The notes: generated by a model from the letters alone, not told the origin. DNA of 64,000 nucleotides from Prorocentrum cordatum (GCA_963575745.1 CAUYUJ010012658.1:382716-446715), one strand, 5' to 3'. Numbered from the stretch's first letter, positions 38,866 to 48,301 are shown. Translations and numbers: made by a program.

Positions 38866-38988
38866 GGGGGAAGAAGAGGAGGGGGGAAGGGGGAGGAGGG
38901 CGAAGACGAGCAGGAGGCAAGGTGTTGCTCCCTTTCCAGAGCTCGCGGGCGACGCGGCGCTCGGGGGCGACGCGCTCCGCCGCGGCAG

Positions 38989-39291
38989 TCAGTCCGATCC
39001 CGCCGCGTCGGCGGCGGCGCCCCGGCTGGCCCGCTTGCACGCCGCAAGGAAGGCCCCGTTGTCCAGCGGCAGGGGCCTCTGGAGCGCGTCCTGCAGGAAC
39101 TGGGCGAGGCGGGCGTTCCGCTCATGCGCCACGTCCTCGGGGGCGACCTCCATGGTCCTCCATCTGGCACGACGAAGAAACCATCCGCACCTGAACGGAC
39201 CCTTGCCCAGGAACAAGCAGTGAATCTGCCTGCTCTTGCCCTCGTGCGGCACGTCCGCGACCGGCCCCTCGAGCACGGAATAAGCCTGCAT
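38989..39291 (-). CDS. Probable last exon of a two-exon gene end, unknown function
   Basis: The - strand frame of 100 codons ends in TGA at 38,989-38,991. It contains SVLEGPVADVPHEGKSRQIH, CLFLGKGPFRCGWFLRRARW, RTMEVAPEDVAHERNARLAQ, FLQDALQRPLPLDNGAFLAA and CKRASRGAAADAAGSD. It has strong G/C third positions and a non-repetitive, globular-looking peptide. The likely acceptor is AATGCAG at about 39,284-39,290, so the real exon begins at AYSVLEG. It lies in the same orientation and 3' of the exon at 39,560-39,995. No family is recognised; Cys residues at HCLF and FRCGW, with HACLQCGW in the upstream exon, could bind metal. Confidence 0.5.
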   Translation of the reverse strand: MQAYSVLEGPVADVPHEGKSRQIHCLFLGKGPFRCGWFLRRARWRTMEVAPEDVAHERNARLAQFLQDALQRPLPLDNGAFLAACKRASRGAAADAAGSD

Positions 39292-39559
39292 TCATTTTCG
39301 GCTCCTGAAGCACCCTAAACGGCGCCAAAACGGCCCCATGCGGGGCCCACGACGGGGGACGTGAACCGAACTTCCTAGGCCTCCGCTCCACGAGGATCCC
39401 AAGAGGTCCAAGAAACATCCAAGGTACTCGAAAACAGCCCCGAAGGGGGTCCTCAAGGAACCGCTCCTGGAGAGGCCCCAAGATCGAAAGAAGCTCCAAA
39501 AGGCACCGAAGAAAACGTATGCCCACAACCCAAGCACGATGGCGGGATGTGCCGAAGGC
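39292..39559 (-). other. Probable intron
   Basis: Between the two candidate exons the - strand text loses its coding character and has an even mix of short AAG/CCA-rich words. Donor site not fixed. Confidence 0.35.
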
Positions 39560-39995
39560 CATTAGATAGCGGGCCCAGCCGCACTGCAAGCAGGCGTGCC
39601 ACTTCCCGTCGAGCGCCAACAGGGCTTCTTGGCGCACGCGGTTGACGCTCTGCAAGCCTGTCATGGACCCCCTGGCGGCCCCTGGCAACCTGCGCACCTT
39701 CTCGTGCCGAGGGTCCGGGTCCATCTCCTCCTCCTCGCTCTCGTCCTCCGCCTTCGCCGAGGCGGCGCCGGCAGAGGGGCGCTCGGAGCCGGAGGAAGCA
39801 GCAGCCGCCGCCGCGGCGGCGGCCGCGGGGCGGCGGAGCGCGGCGGCCCTGGCGCCGCGGCGCGCGGCGGCGGCCAAGGGCGCGGCGTCGCCTGCGCCGG
39901 CCGCGAGCGCGGCGGCGCCCGCGGGCGGGGCGCCCGGGGCGCGGCGGGAGCTGCCGGCGGCAGCTGCGTCGCCGTCGCTCCAGGCGGCCGCGCAG
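39560..39995 (-). CDS. Probable internal exon, alanine-rich then conserved-looking
   Basis: The - strand frame (within the open stretch 39,122-40,126) starts with an Ala/Arg/Gly-rich low-complexity part (ALAAGAGDAAPLAAAARRGA) and an acidic patch (KAEDESEEEEMDPDP). It then becomes HEKVRRLPGAARGSMTGLQS, VNRVRQEALLALDGKWHACL and QCGWARYLMAFGTS, which reads as ordinary protein. The donor is probably near 39,560-39,590. A GAG-repeat-rich sequence (40,010-40,035 and 40,140-40,320) lies 5' of it. Together with the exon at 38,989-39,291 it would give the C-terminal part of a host protein of unknown function. Confidence 0.45.
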
Positions 39996-40129
39996 GCAGC
40001 CTGGCAGGTCGGAGGAGGAGGAGGAGGAGGAGGTATTGGGCACCAGCTACGCCCCCCACTTCTCGCAAGAGGCTTGCCACAGAGGTCCCGACGATACTCG
40101 ATCCTCCAGGCTGGCGAGCGGGGCACATG

Positions 40130-40320
40130 AAAAGGAGGAGGAGGAGGAGGAGGAGGATGGAAAAGAGGAGGAGGAGCAGGAAGAGCAGCAGGCAGGGGAG
40201 GGGGAGGAGCAGGAGGATGAGGAGGAGGAAGGGGGAGGAGGAGGAGGAGGAGGAGGAGGAGGAGGAGGAGGAGGAGGAGGAGGAGGAGGAGGAGGAGGAG
40301 GAAGAAGGGGGGGAGGAGGA
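40130..40320. repeat. GAG microsatellite tract
   Basis: (GAG)n with AGGAGCAGGAAGAGCAGCAG interruptions. Poly-Glu, poly-Gly and Ser frames are artefacts. Confidence 0.97.
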
Positions 40321-40832
40321 GGGTGGCTCACTTGGGGCTCCCAAATGATGCCCCTGGCAGCGTTTTGTGACCATGAGGCTCTCAAGAGATACATGTTGGG
40401 GACGCCAAACGGCAATTCTAGCTGAAACGTCCCACCAAAATCGGCGCGAACGGGCTCGTGAGATCAGCCAGGGTGGCTCCCCCTTGGGGCTCCCAAATGA
40501 TGCCCCTGGCAGCGTTTTGCGACCATGAGGCTCTCAAGAGATACATGTTGGGGGCGCCAAACGGCAATTCTAGCTGAGACGTCCCACCAAAATCGGCGCG
40601 AAAGGGCTCGTGAGAACAGCCAGGGTGTCTCCCCCTTGGGGCTCCCAAATGATGCCCCTGGCAGCGTTTTGTGACCATGAGGCTCTCAAGAGATACATGT
40701 TGGGGGCGCCAAACGGCAATTCTAGCCGAGACGTCCCACCAAAATCGGCGCGAACGGGCTCGTGAGAATCAGACAGGGTGGCTTCCCCCTTGGGGCTCCA
40801 AATGATGCCTTGGCGCGTTTTGTGACATGAGA
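40321..40832. repeat. 152-bp tandem array
   Basis: 3.3 units with landmarks GGGGCTCCCAAATGATGCCC, CTGGCAGCGTTTTGTGACC, ATGAGGCTCTCAAGAGATAC, CAAACGGCAATTCTAGC and ATCGGCGCGAACGGGCTCG. The anchor CCAAATGATG lies at 40,341, 40,493 and 40,645. Confidence 0.96.
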
Positions 40833-41000
40833 GAGTGTGAGTGTGAGTTAACTTTCTATCTTATTGATCTTGGACATCTCTTCTTATCATAAATTGTTGT
40901 AATAGTACTTATCTGTTTTTTTTTTTTTTTTTTCTTTTTTTTCTATTACTTCCTTTTTTTTATAGTATCTTATCTTGTCTTGTCTTATCTGGTGATTATC
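40833..41000. other. AT-rich stretch with T-run
   Basis: GTGAGTGTGAGTTAACTTTC, then a T-run of about 21 near 40,914-40,934 and further T-runs, then TATCTTGTCTTG repeats. It could be the reversed poly(A) of an insertion; no source transcript is identified. Confidence 0.5.
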
Positions 41001-41110
41001 ATTGGGAGGAGGGAGGCGCGAGTGGGAGGAAGAAGGAGGAGGAGGAGTGGGAGGCGTCAGAGTAATAACAAGAACCCCAATCCTTAGGATATGGGGAAAA
41101 ATCAGAACCA
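41001..41110. repeat. Purine tract and repeat I copy
   Basis: GGAGGA-rich, then AACAAGAACCCCAATCCTTA and GGATATGGGGA (41,068-41,098), which match repeat I at 48,930 and 59,260. Confidence 0.7.
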
Positions 41111-41114
41111 ATCT

Positions 41115-41240
41115 TCGGCTGTCCGTGCGAACTTCTAGGATCCGCAAACGATCCCCCTCCCTGTCGCGCGGAGCGCGCCAGGAGCGGCGCCGGAGGCGCT
41201 GCCAGGGGGGGCCGCGCGGAGCGTCCGAAGTTTATGTTTT
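41115..41240. mobile_element. FB-GC fold-back, copy
   Basis: CGGCTGTCCGTGCGAACTTC on the left and CGCGCGGAGCGTCCGAAG on the right pair imperfectly. The core GCGCGGAGCGCGCCAGGAGC, GGCGCCGGAGGCGC lies between. Confidence 0.65.
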
Positions 41241-41686
41241 ATGCAGCATATGCATGTTTTGTTTTCCGATGGAGAGCGCCAATTTTTCTTTCAGCGCACC
41301 TTTGGAGGAAAGGGAGACGGACGACGAAGAGGGGCACCGCGAGGAGGACCACGAGAATGGGAGGAAGACGACTATGCGGGCGACGAGTAGGGGACGAGGA
41401 CGATGCGGAGGGGAGAAGGACGACGAGGGAGAAGGGGAGGAGGACGACGAGAAGGGGGGGAGGACGACGAGCAGGACGATTGAGGAGGGGAGGAGGGCAA
41501 GGAGAAGGGGAGGAGGACGGCGCGGAGGACGAGGAGGAAGTCTTGGACGGCGGCACCGCGCGTCGTGCTCCTCACTGTGCGTGCTGCTCGTCCGCTCTCT
41601 GCCCCGAGCCCTGGCGATATGTTCCAGCGGCGGCGAACGGATGTGCTGTGCTCGCAGGACGGTCCTGGGCAACTCAAGTGCAAATC
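41241..41686. repeat. GA/GAC-rich tract
   Basis: 41,300-41,560 consists of GGAGGACGACGAG-like imperfect repeats. 41,560-41,680 is unassigned. Confidence 0.6.
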
Positions 41687-41877
41687 TCGGGTCGGGCGAA
41701 AGGGGGGGATAGCAAAGGGGGGGTTGAGAATCAGCTCTGGTAGTGATTTTCCGGCGGCTCCCGGCGCTGGCGGCGCCATGATCGAGGAATGGTCCCCTCG
41801 GTGAGGGCCGAAACCAGCTGCATGCAGCAAATTTCGTAACCCCCCCTTTCCCAATCCCCCCCTTTCGCCCGACCCGA
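41687..41877. mobile_element. TIR-7a MITE-like element, copy 2
   Basis: 191 bp, colinear with 23,147-23,340 and about 90% similar by eye. Termini TCGGGTCGGGCGAAAGGGGG and CCCCCCTTTCGCCCGACCCGA. Flanking aaatc at 41,682-41,686 and 41,878-41,882 suggests a target duplication of at least 5 bp. Confidence 0.93.
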
Positions 41878-42145
41878 AAATCCCAAGGGCAACCCAAGGG
41901 AGACTCCCATACCATCTTGTGGCCTCTTGCGAATGGACGCTGGTCGATGCGAATCGACGCTGCTCGACTCAAGTCGGCGCGACCTCATCGACTGCTAGAC
42001 GCTGGTAGACGCTGGTGTACGCTAAGAACAGAATCGCGAAGGTACACGCGGCTTCAGTCATTGGCTACCGAAGTGACGTACTCGCCCGACCAGCACAGCG
42101 TCCATACTGCTTGTACTCCCCGAGAGCACTCAAACCTTTGGACGG
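41878..42145. repeat. GACGCTG-type short repeats and spacer
   Basis: 41,938-42,016 repeats TCGACGCTG/AGACGCTGGT words like those at 62,425-62,660. The rest is unassigned. Confidence 0.5.
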
Positions 42146-42149
42146 CCGT

Positions 42150-42245
42150 GCAGATCTTTTGGATCGGCGCAGCGCCCCCCTCCCCTGGAGCGCGCATCGC
42201 GCCAGCCAGGGGCGGCGCCGGCCACGCGGACCTTCGAAAGTCTGT
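42150..42245. mobile_element. FB-GC fold-back, degenerate copy
   Basis: TTTGGACGGCCGTGCAGATC, TTTTGGATCGGCGCAGCG on the left and GCGGACCTTCGAAAG on the right, with the core CCAGGGGCGGCGCCGG. Confidence 0.5.
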
Positions 42246-42263
42246 GCGCGTGCCGCTGCGTCT

Positions 42264-42450
42264 TCAGCTCCTTCTCATCCCTCCTCGAGTCTCCCACTCG
42301 AGCAGCAGCTGCCCGCCGCCGATCGCGTACACGTCCACCTGCCGCGGCCGCCAGCGCCGCAACTCGCGCACCGCGAGCGCCACTAGGCCGGCCCGCACGT
42401 GCGGCTCCGACACCCGGAACGTGCCGCAGTCCAGCTCCGTACGGCCACTC
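42264..42450 (-). CDS. Probable 3'-terminal exon, unknown function
   Basis: The - strand reads GRTELDCGTFRVSEPHVRAG, LVALAVRELRRWRPRQVDVY and AIGGGQLLLEWETRGGMRRS before TGA at 42,264-42,266. It has no Met in the segment and clear coding character: G/C third positions, amphipathic alternation, no repeats. The sequence 5' (up to about 42,460) offers CGCAG and GCGAG as acceptors. It abuts the FB-GC copy at 42,150-42,245 on its 3' side. No family is recognised. Confidence 0.5.
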
Positions 42451-42904
42451 GCAGGAGTGACCCTGCGTCCGAGTGCTCTCTTGGTGCGGGCCCATAAAAA
42501 GGTCCCGCCGCGGGAGTCCCACGCGTTTGGATCTGGCCCGCCCCGCGGCCGGAAAAAGAATTGCGGACGACGACTGGTACTTCCCGCAATCGGGGACGCA
42601 CTGAATCATGGAAAGGCGGCTGGAACGTTTATACACCGACGCCTTTCCAGCCGCCCTGGAAAAAACGCCTCCGATTACGAAGGCTATGTCATGTAGGATT
42701 TCGTCCGCTATGTAACTACAGCCGCACACCAAAAAACACCTTTACTATCCCACAATCAAGAAGCTGAGGGAACGACCACCCTGGGCTCAGAAGGGGCCCC
42801 GGTTTTCGAGCCGCTCCTTCGAACGAAGTCTGGGAACCCGTTTTCGTGGGAGAGGCTCGCTGCGGCCAAAGAAAGCCGTTCGTTCCACATGCAGCGCTCC
42901 GGAC
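42451..42904. other. Unassigned stretch with inverted TTCCAGCCG
   Basis: GGCGGCTGGAACG (42,617) and CCTTTCCAGCCGCC (42,643) form a small inverted pair. No gene. Confidence 0.4.
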
Positions 42905-43110
42905 GTGGAGGCCACCCCAAGGGGGCCCAACTGGATGGGGTCGGTGGATCGCGCCGCATCGCCTATTTATCGTCGATGCAGCGGCGATGCACGCGCGACG
43001 TCGGCGATGCATCGACGCCGTCGGCGAGGAGAGAATCTGGGTCCACAACGAGCCGCACTGCCACTGCATTGGCGATGCGGTCGGCCCACCGACCCCATCG
43101 ACGCCTACCC
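42905..43110. mobile_element. FB-CATCG, diverged copy
   Basis: ACTGGATGGGGTCGGTGGAT, CGCGCCGCATCGCC, GTCGGCGATGCATCGACGCC and the inner GAGAATCTGGGTCCACAACG. The right arm ACCGACCCCATCGACG is recognisable though diverged. Confidence 0.75.
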
Positions 43111-43240
43111 TGATCTGTGCGAGGCGGGATTTATCCATATCCAGCGCCTGGCAAACAACATGAACACGTTCTGGCCCTGGGGGGCCGAAGATATCCAGGC
43201 CCACCGCGCGCCGCGGTCCCCAAAGATCGATCCTGCGGGT
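43111..43240. other. Possible exon-like stretch
   Basis: The + frame GFIHIQRLANNMNTFWPWGA is non-repetitive but has no boundaries. Low support. Confidence 0.2.
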
Positions 43241-43246
43241 CCCAAC

Positions 43247-43355
43247 AATATACACCACCACCTCCAATCTCCCTTCCTCCTCTACTTTCCTCTGCCCCTG
43301 TGCTTTCCTGGGGGAGGGAGGGGGTGAGGGAGGTGGTGGTGGTGTATACTCTTGG
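43247..43355. mobile_element. Small fold-back element
   Basis: Inverted arms ATATACACCACCACCTCC and GGAGGTGGTGGTGGTGTATA enclose about 70 bp of CT- then GA-rich sequence. No clear target duplication. Confidence 0.6.
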
Positions 43356-43640
43356 ACCTCGTACGCCCCTGGGGCAGCTTCTTCAACTTGAGTCGCTGTT
43401 TGACGGTCCCGGGGCCCGGCCAGGACCCCGCCGGGAGACCGAAGAATGCGAAAAACCGTCGGCCGCGTCCGCTGCGTTTTCTGTTGATGGGCCTCTTTTC
43501 CACGACCACTACCAGAAATTGGAGGGGGGAAGCTGCGCGTGCATGTCTGGGCTGTGGCCGCCGGGGGCGGCTGCAGGGTCGCCCGCGCGGGTCGCCGGCC
43601 CGCGCACTCCTCGCGGGCACGAAGGGCTCCAGCAGTGCAT
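43356..43640. other. Unassigned, with half copy of FB-GGT
   Basis: 43,483-43,530 (TTGATGGGCCTCTTTTCC, ACTACCAGAAATTGGAGGGG) matches the left arm of the element at 10,400-10,575; the right arm is absent. Confidence 0.55.
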
Positions 43641-44394
43641 TCAAAGGCTAACTCGGAATAGACACACACACGCGAAGCAGGCTCCATTATTGATCCACTC
43701 TGCCAACGGATCTCTCCATCGGCACAGCGCGAGGGCCCAGCAGCAGTGTGGTGGGAACGGCCGGCACGTTTCGCCCGTAGAAAATACCGGGCCCGGGAGC
43801 CTCGACCCCGCGGATGCGGGGCGTAATGCCGCGGATGCCCCGCGCGGTGCGTATCCGTGCGGCCGCGTACACTGTCCACAAGAAGCCTTCCACGAGAAAC
43901 CCAGCCCTGAGACCCCAGGGCGTCCATTGGTTTCTGGTATTGGAACGTTTGGAACGTCGCGCCTTCCACAGCAAGAACCATCAAACTCAAGAAACCCAGG
44001 GCACCCTGGAGGCAAGCAGGTTGCTTCTTGGCATGGGCTCCCACTGTCTCCGTGCGGCCGCGTATCCGCGGGATCGCGCCCCTCAACCCAGACCGCGAGG
44101 GCGTGAGCCCAGACGCCCGGCGTCTGGATGTTGTTCGGGGCGCGAACCTCCGACCTCTCGACCACGATGCCAGGACCCGTTTTTCATGCCGATTATTTCT
44201 TGGACGAGCCCGAGGCCCGGTGAAGGGCCCGAGGAGCCGAAAACAAGGAAGAGCATCCGCCTCGATCTGTCCGAGGCGGCGGCATCACGACCGCTAGAGC
44301 GCACATGCGGATATGCTCGCCGCTCGGGAAAGAGGAAGAGGAAGGAAAACAACGAGGAGGAGCCGAACATTCATCAACGACGTTGGCATCTCCA
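43641..44394. other. Unassigned; shares a segment with 22,540
   Basis: 44,005-44,055 (GGAGGCAAGCAGGTTGCTTC, TTGGCATGGGCTCCCACTGT) matches 22,540-22,590. GTGCGGCCGCGTA recurs at 43,857 and 44,055. No gene was recognised. Confidence 0.4.
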
Positions 44395-45135
44395 AGCTCC
44401 CTCATCATAGGCACCTACAAGGATCATTTCCACTGACGGAACGGCTTCGTTGGGAGACAACCCTTTTGAATACCCCGAAACGTGTCAAAACAACATCCCA
44501 AGGAATGCACCGCCACGATTCAACATGACAACTGCGTCCTGACGATCCGGAATCGTGCTGGAGCACCATTGCTGGGACTTCAACGCCTCGAACCAACGAA
44601 ACCGCTGCGCCCTCACGATCGAAAGCCCGCCTAAAACACCATTTTTATCAGCGGGCATCTTGCAAATGTTAAAAATGAGAGCGCGCCGCGCAAAAGCGAG
44701 AACCACAATTGGAAAAGGAACTGCCCTGAATCCGCGAAACCCTTGCCATTCTTGATGAATCAATGTGTTCGGCGCTAAGGCGAGAACCACATTTTGAAAA
44801 CCAACCGCCCTCAATCCTTGCCGTTCTCACAGATTTGTTTCAATGCGTCCGCGCGGCTCTGAAGCGAGCGAGCCACATCTTGAAAAATACCTACCCTTTC
44901 CGTGAAACTCTTGCAATGTGTGAAACGAATGTGCGCGGCGCCATAGCGAGAACCACACTTTGAAACCGTCCGGCCCTCAATCCGCGAGGCTCTTGCAAAG
45001 AGTTGAACGTCCATGGCGCTAAAACGAGAGCCACGGATTGGAAGCGATCCGCCCTTTTGTTGCGAAACTGTTGCCACTTTTGAAGTTTCAAAGTCATGAA
45101 TGGGGAAGGCGTCTCAAGCGAAACGACGGACCACC
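44395..45135 (-). repeat. Diverged ~110-125-bp tandem repeats, copy 1
   Basis: Phrases GGCGCTAAGGCGAGAACCAC, TTTGAAAACCAACCGCCCTC, AATCCGCGA and CTCTTGCA recur about every 110-125 bp between 44,690 and 45,080. 44,395-44,600 (CACCATTGCTGGGACTTCAA, GAACCAACG-AACCGCTGC) is paralogous to 45,250-45,470. On the - strand the frames give repeated FQSVVLA-AP-TF-like text, possibly the remains of a repeat protein. Confidence 0.6.
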
Positions 45136-45640
45136 CTCTTGACAAAATGAAGAGTTATTCATGGAGGACGAGGAGGAGAAGGAGGAGGAAAAGGAAGGGA
45201 TACCAGTGTAAACCCAACAATCACCAACGATGTCGGAATAAACCCTCCCTCCAAGCTCCTTCTTCATAGACCCTTACAAGGCTTCATGTCCACAGATGAG
45301 ACGGCCTGGTTGGGAAACACATATCTGAAGACCCTGAAGCATGGCAGAACATTATTCTCGGGACTCCAACGCCACGGATCAACCTGATTGTTGCGTGTTG
45401 GCGATCCTGAGCCGCGCAAACACCATTCGTGGGACTTCAGCACCGCGAGCCAACGTAACTGTTGCACGTTCATGACCTTGATATTTTCCAAAACACAATG
45501 CCCGGTACGCTGGCAATGGCAATCCGTGAACACCTTGCAATTCTTAAACAAGACTCCACAGGCAGACTCCACAGGCAGCACGACGCCAGACTCCACAGGC
45601 AGCATGACGCCCACCGTCTCCTGCCTGTCAGAGTTCGAAT
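45136..45640 (-). repeat. Paralogous repeat block, copy 2, with CCACAGGCAG repeats
   Basis: 45,160-45,200 is GA-rich. 45,250-45,470 parallels 44,395-44,600. 45,555-45,605 repeats GACTCCACAGGCAGCA three times. Confidence 0.6.
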
Positions 45641-46720
45641 TATCGAAAAAAAGTGTTTGCTGGAGTGGAGCCTGGCTTGCGCGCGCTGCGGCCGGGGGTC
45701 GATCCTGACAGCGTCGACCCATCCACGAAATGAGACCGCCCGCTCGCGATCGAAGAACCAGGGACCACCGAAGCGCGTCGTGAGCTGGCGCTTGGTCTTC
45801 TCCCCCCAGGACTTCGGTAGCGATCTGCCTGGGCGATGTTTCTAGGCCGACGTTGAAGCGGGCGGCCGCGCCTGCAGGAAGGCCCCTCGTGAGCTGCCTC
45901 CACTTGTCGCCCTGGTGCAGTACGCCCAACACCTTGGCCACCACGCGCGAGGCGGGGACCAGCGGGCCACCGAAGACCACGTCAAGATGTTAGCCAACAG
46001 CTTGGCCCTTGAACCCGTACTTGTCAGCATCTAAGCCGAGCTCGAGCAGGTACTCAGCGACGACCTGCTTGACGGTGGCGAAGGGCGCAGGTGCAGTAGC
46101 ATTGGCCTTGAGGGGGCGTACATCGGGAGCCCGAACGAACCCCGGGCGCGAGATGTCAATGCTCTTGGCTGCGTCGGTGGCAACCTGCCGCTCCTTCTTG
46201 AGGCCCGCGAACTCGCGGCGGAGCGCGGCGATAGCCTCTTCGTCCTCGTCGAGGGTGGTAGAATGCTTCTGCACCCGCATCTGGAGCTCGTCGAGCTGGA
46301 TCTGTTAGCGCTTGAACTGCACGGCGATCGATCCCTGGGCCTTGGCGGGCAGCGGGGTCTCGACCAGCTGCGGGACCTGGGCCCGGCCTGCACGCGCGCC
46401 GTCGAACTGGGCCAGCGTGGAAACCCGCGCCGCGGCCCCAGAGTTGGCCACCTTGGACCCCACGCCGCCAGCGATGGAGAAGGCGACAGCGTCGAGCTTG
46501 ACGGAGATGGCTGAGGAGACCTCGGCGTCAACCATGCGCCACATCTTGCTGAGCAGGGCCTGATCCTCGTGGTTACTTGGATCAGGGAGGCTGGGCTGTG
46601 AGGCGTCACCACCGTCGCCAGCCACAGGAGGAGAACACCCATGGCGGAGCTGCCCGCGGGAGCAGAAGTCGGCGTAGCGGCACTTGCAGCGGACAAGGGC
46701 GAGAACGTGCAGGAGGCCTG
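45641..46720 (-). pseudogene. LINE ORF1 fragment (LINE-3)
   Basis: The - strand, reading from 46,720, starts with a Cys/His cluster (CKCRYADFCSRGQLRHGC, CCCH-finger-like). It continues in the 106-codon frame (46,625-46,305: LLSKMWRMVDAEVSSAISVK) and past a stop into 46,280-45,990 (EAIAALRREFAGLKKERQVA, then LLELGLDADKYGFKG). A third frame (45,980-45,740) has VFGGPLVPASRVVAKVLGVL, KWRQLTRGLPAGAA and SPRQIATEVLGGE. The order finger, coiled coil, basic RNA-binding-like domain ending in a 'SPRQI.TE' box is that of dinoflagellate LINE first ORFs. No endonuclease or reverse transcriptase follows, so it is a truncated relic with at least two frame breaks. Confidence 0.55.
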
Positions 46721-47394
46721 GCGCGTGTGTGTCTTCTCCTTCTCGTCATCCTTCCTCTCCTATTCTGGCGTCTTGGGAGGACGCGGATCAAGCATGAGGC
46801 GGCCCGCCGAGGGGCCCAGGGAAGCGCGCGCACCCGCAGATGGTTGGCCTAGGATCAGAGGTGTCCATTTGGACACCGGAGGACCCACCATCTTGAGGAA
46901 AAACATGGGCATGGAGGGGGGTGGGGGAAGGAGGAGAAGCAGGGAGGAGGGAGGATGAAGGCACGAGGGCACGAGGCAGCGCGCAACCGTCTGAAGACAG
47001 GCAGTTGGCGGTGACACGAGGCGGCAGCAGCGGGCCGCTGAGGCGGTGGCCAGGGGTGGCCAGGGGTGGCCAGACGAGGAAGGAGAGGGAGGAGGAGGAG
47101 GAGGAGGAGGGTGAGGAGAAGGAGGGGAAGGATGACGAGGAGGGAGAGGGAGGAGAAGGAGGAGAAGGAGGAGACGGGGTGGAGGAGGAGGAGGAGAGGA
47201 AGGGGGATGAGACGGACGAGGGGGCGAAATAGGAGGAGGACGAAATCAAGGATGAGGAGGAGGTCGTGGATGACGACAGGAAAGGAGGACGAGGAGGACG
47301 AACGGGGGAGGACGAGGACGAGGAGAAGCGAGGAGGGAGAAAGTGAGGAGGAGGAGGAGGAGAAGAGGGAGGAGGAGGAGGAGGAGGACATCTT
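46721..47394. repeat. GAG-rich tracts and spacer
   Basis: 46,915-46,955 and 47,080-47,390 are purine-rich GAG/GGA repeats. GGCCAGGGGT repeats three times near 47,045-47,070. 46,740-46,915 is unassigned. Confidence 0.75.
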
Positions 47395-47575
47395 CGCCGC
47401 CCAAGCGCTCCCCGAGCGCGCTCACGGCGCGCAGGGCCGGATCCGGGCGTAGAGCGCCGCCGCGGACGTCCAGGCGCAAGGCCGCGGCGCCGCCCGCGCG
47501 CAGGCGCCCGCGCACCTCCTCGCGCTCGGCGTCGCCGGCGGGCGGCGCGCAGGAGCGCCCTGGCCTCCTCCTTTC
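47395..47575 (-). CDS. Probable coding exon, unknown function
   Basis: The - strand reads CAPPAGDAEREEVRGRLRAG, GAAALRLDVRGGALRPDPAL and RAVSALGERLGGED with strongly G/C-biased third positions. Trinucleotide repeats flank both sides (GAG at 47,340-47,390; CTC at 47,575-47,740) and may lie in introns. About 155 bp upstream on the same strand, 47,735-47,775 reads SPEDAQAVLRAAEE, possibly an earlier exon end of the same gene. No family is recognised. Confidence 0.35.
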
Positions 47576-47760
47576 CCTCCTCCTGTTCCTCCTCCTCCTC
47601 CCCCTTCTCCTCCTCCTCCTCCTCCTCCTCTCCTCTCCTCTCCGCTCCTTTTCCTCCTCCTCCTCCTCCTCCTTTTCCTCCTGCTCCTTCTCCTCCTCCT
47701 CCTCCTCCTCCTCCTCCTCCTCCTCCTTCTCCTCCGCCGCGCGCAGGACCGCCTGGGCAT
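47576..47760. repeat. CTC microsatellite tract
   Basis: CTC/CTCCTT triplets with CTCTCCTCTCC insert. Glu-rich - strand frames are artefacts. Confidence 0.95.
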
Positions 47761-47814
47761 CCTCAGGGGAACAGAGAAGGAGGGGCAACGATAGGGGGAA
47801 TAGGCATAGAGGGG

Positions 47815-47935
47815 GAGGCATACACCTGGTGACGGCGATGCATCGTCGATAGATCGGCGATAGGCCCCCGATGGCGAATCCGGACCTTCCTGGGCGGGTT
47901 GGGAGTCGATGCGCATCCCCCCCTATGCCTCTCCC
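47815..47935. repeat. Dispersed repeat R, copy
   Basis: GATGCATCGTCGATAGATCG, GCGATAGGCCCCCGATGGCG, AATCCGGACCTTCCTGGGC and GTCGATGCGCATCCCCCCCT, colinear with 60,655-60,815. Confidence 0.8.
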
Positions 47936-47974
47936 CCCCCCTGTCGCTGCACCCGAGAGAATGGCATGAACAGA

Positions 47975-48105
47975 ACAACTCGGAGGTACGCGCGGATATC
48001 TTGGACTGCGCTGGACCCCCTCCCTGGCGCGCGGAGCGCGCCACAGGCGGCGCTGGAGGTGCCGCCAGAGGGCCTGATCGCCGATCCGAGAAATCAGCTT
48101 GGACC
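47975..48105. mobile_element. FB-GC fold-back, copy
   Basis: Left CTCGGAGGTACGCGCGGATA, TCTTGGACTGCGCTGG; core GCGCGGAGCGCGCCACAGGC; right GATCCGAGAAATCAGCTTGG, ACCCCGAG. Confidence 0.75.
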
Positions 48106-48265
48106 CCGAGCCTTTACGTTTATGATATTGTTTGTTCCCCGACTCCTCGCTCACCGTCACGCTAGCCATCACCATCCCCTGGCTCGTGGCTCCTGGTTCT
48201 CACTCGTCGTCCTCCGCCTCTCCCTTCGCCAACCTCCTTCTCCTCCTCCTCCTCCTTCTCCGATC
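48106..48265. other. Spacer
   Basis: Starts TTTACGTTTATGATATTGTTTG, like the tail at 3,350-3,380. Then non-repetitive, then CTC-rich. Confidence 0.4.
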
Positions 48266-48268
48266 AAT

Positions 48269-48269
<1 letters not shown>

Positions 48270-48300
<31 letters not shown>

Positions 48301-48301
48301 G

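Noticed and set aside
39596-40348. 250-codon + strand frame
   Set aside because: Antisense shadow of the - strand exon at 39,560-39,995 followed by GAG-repeat translation.
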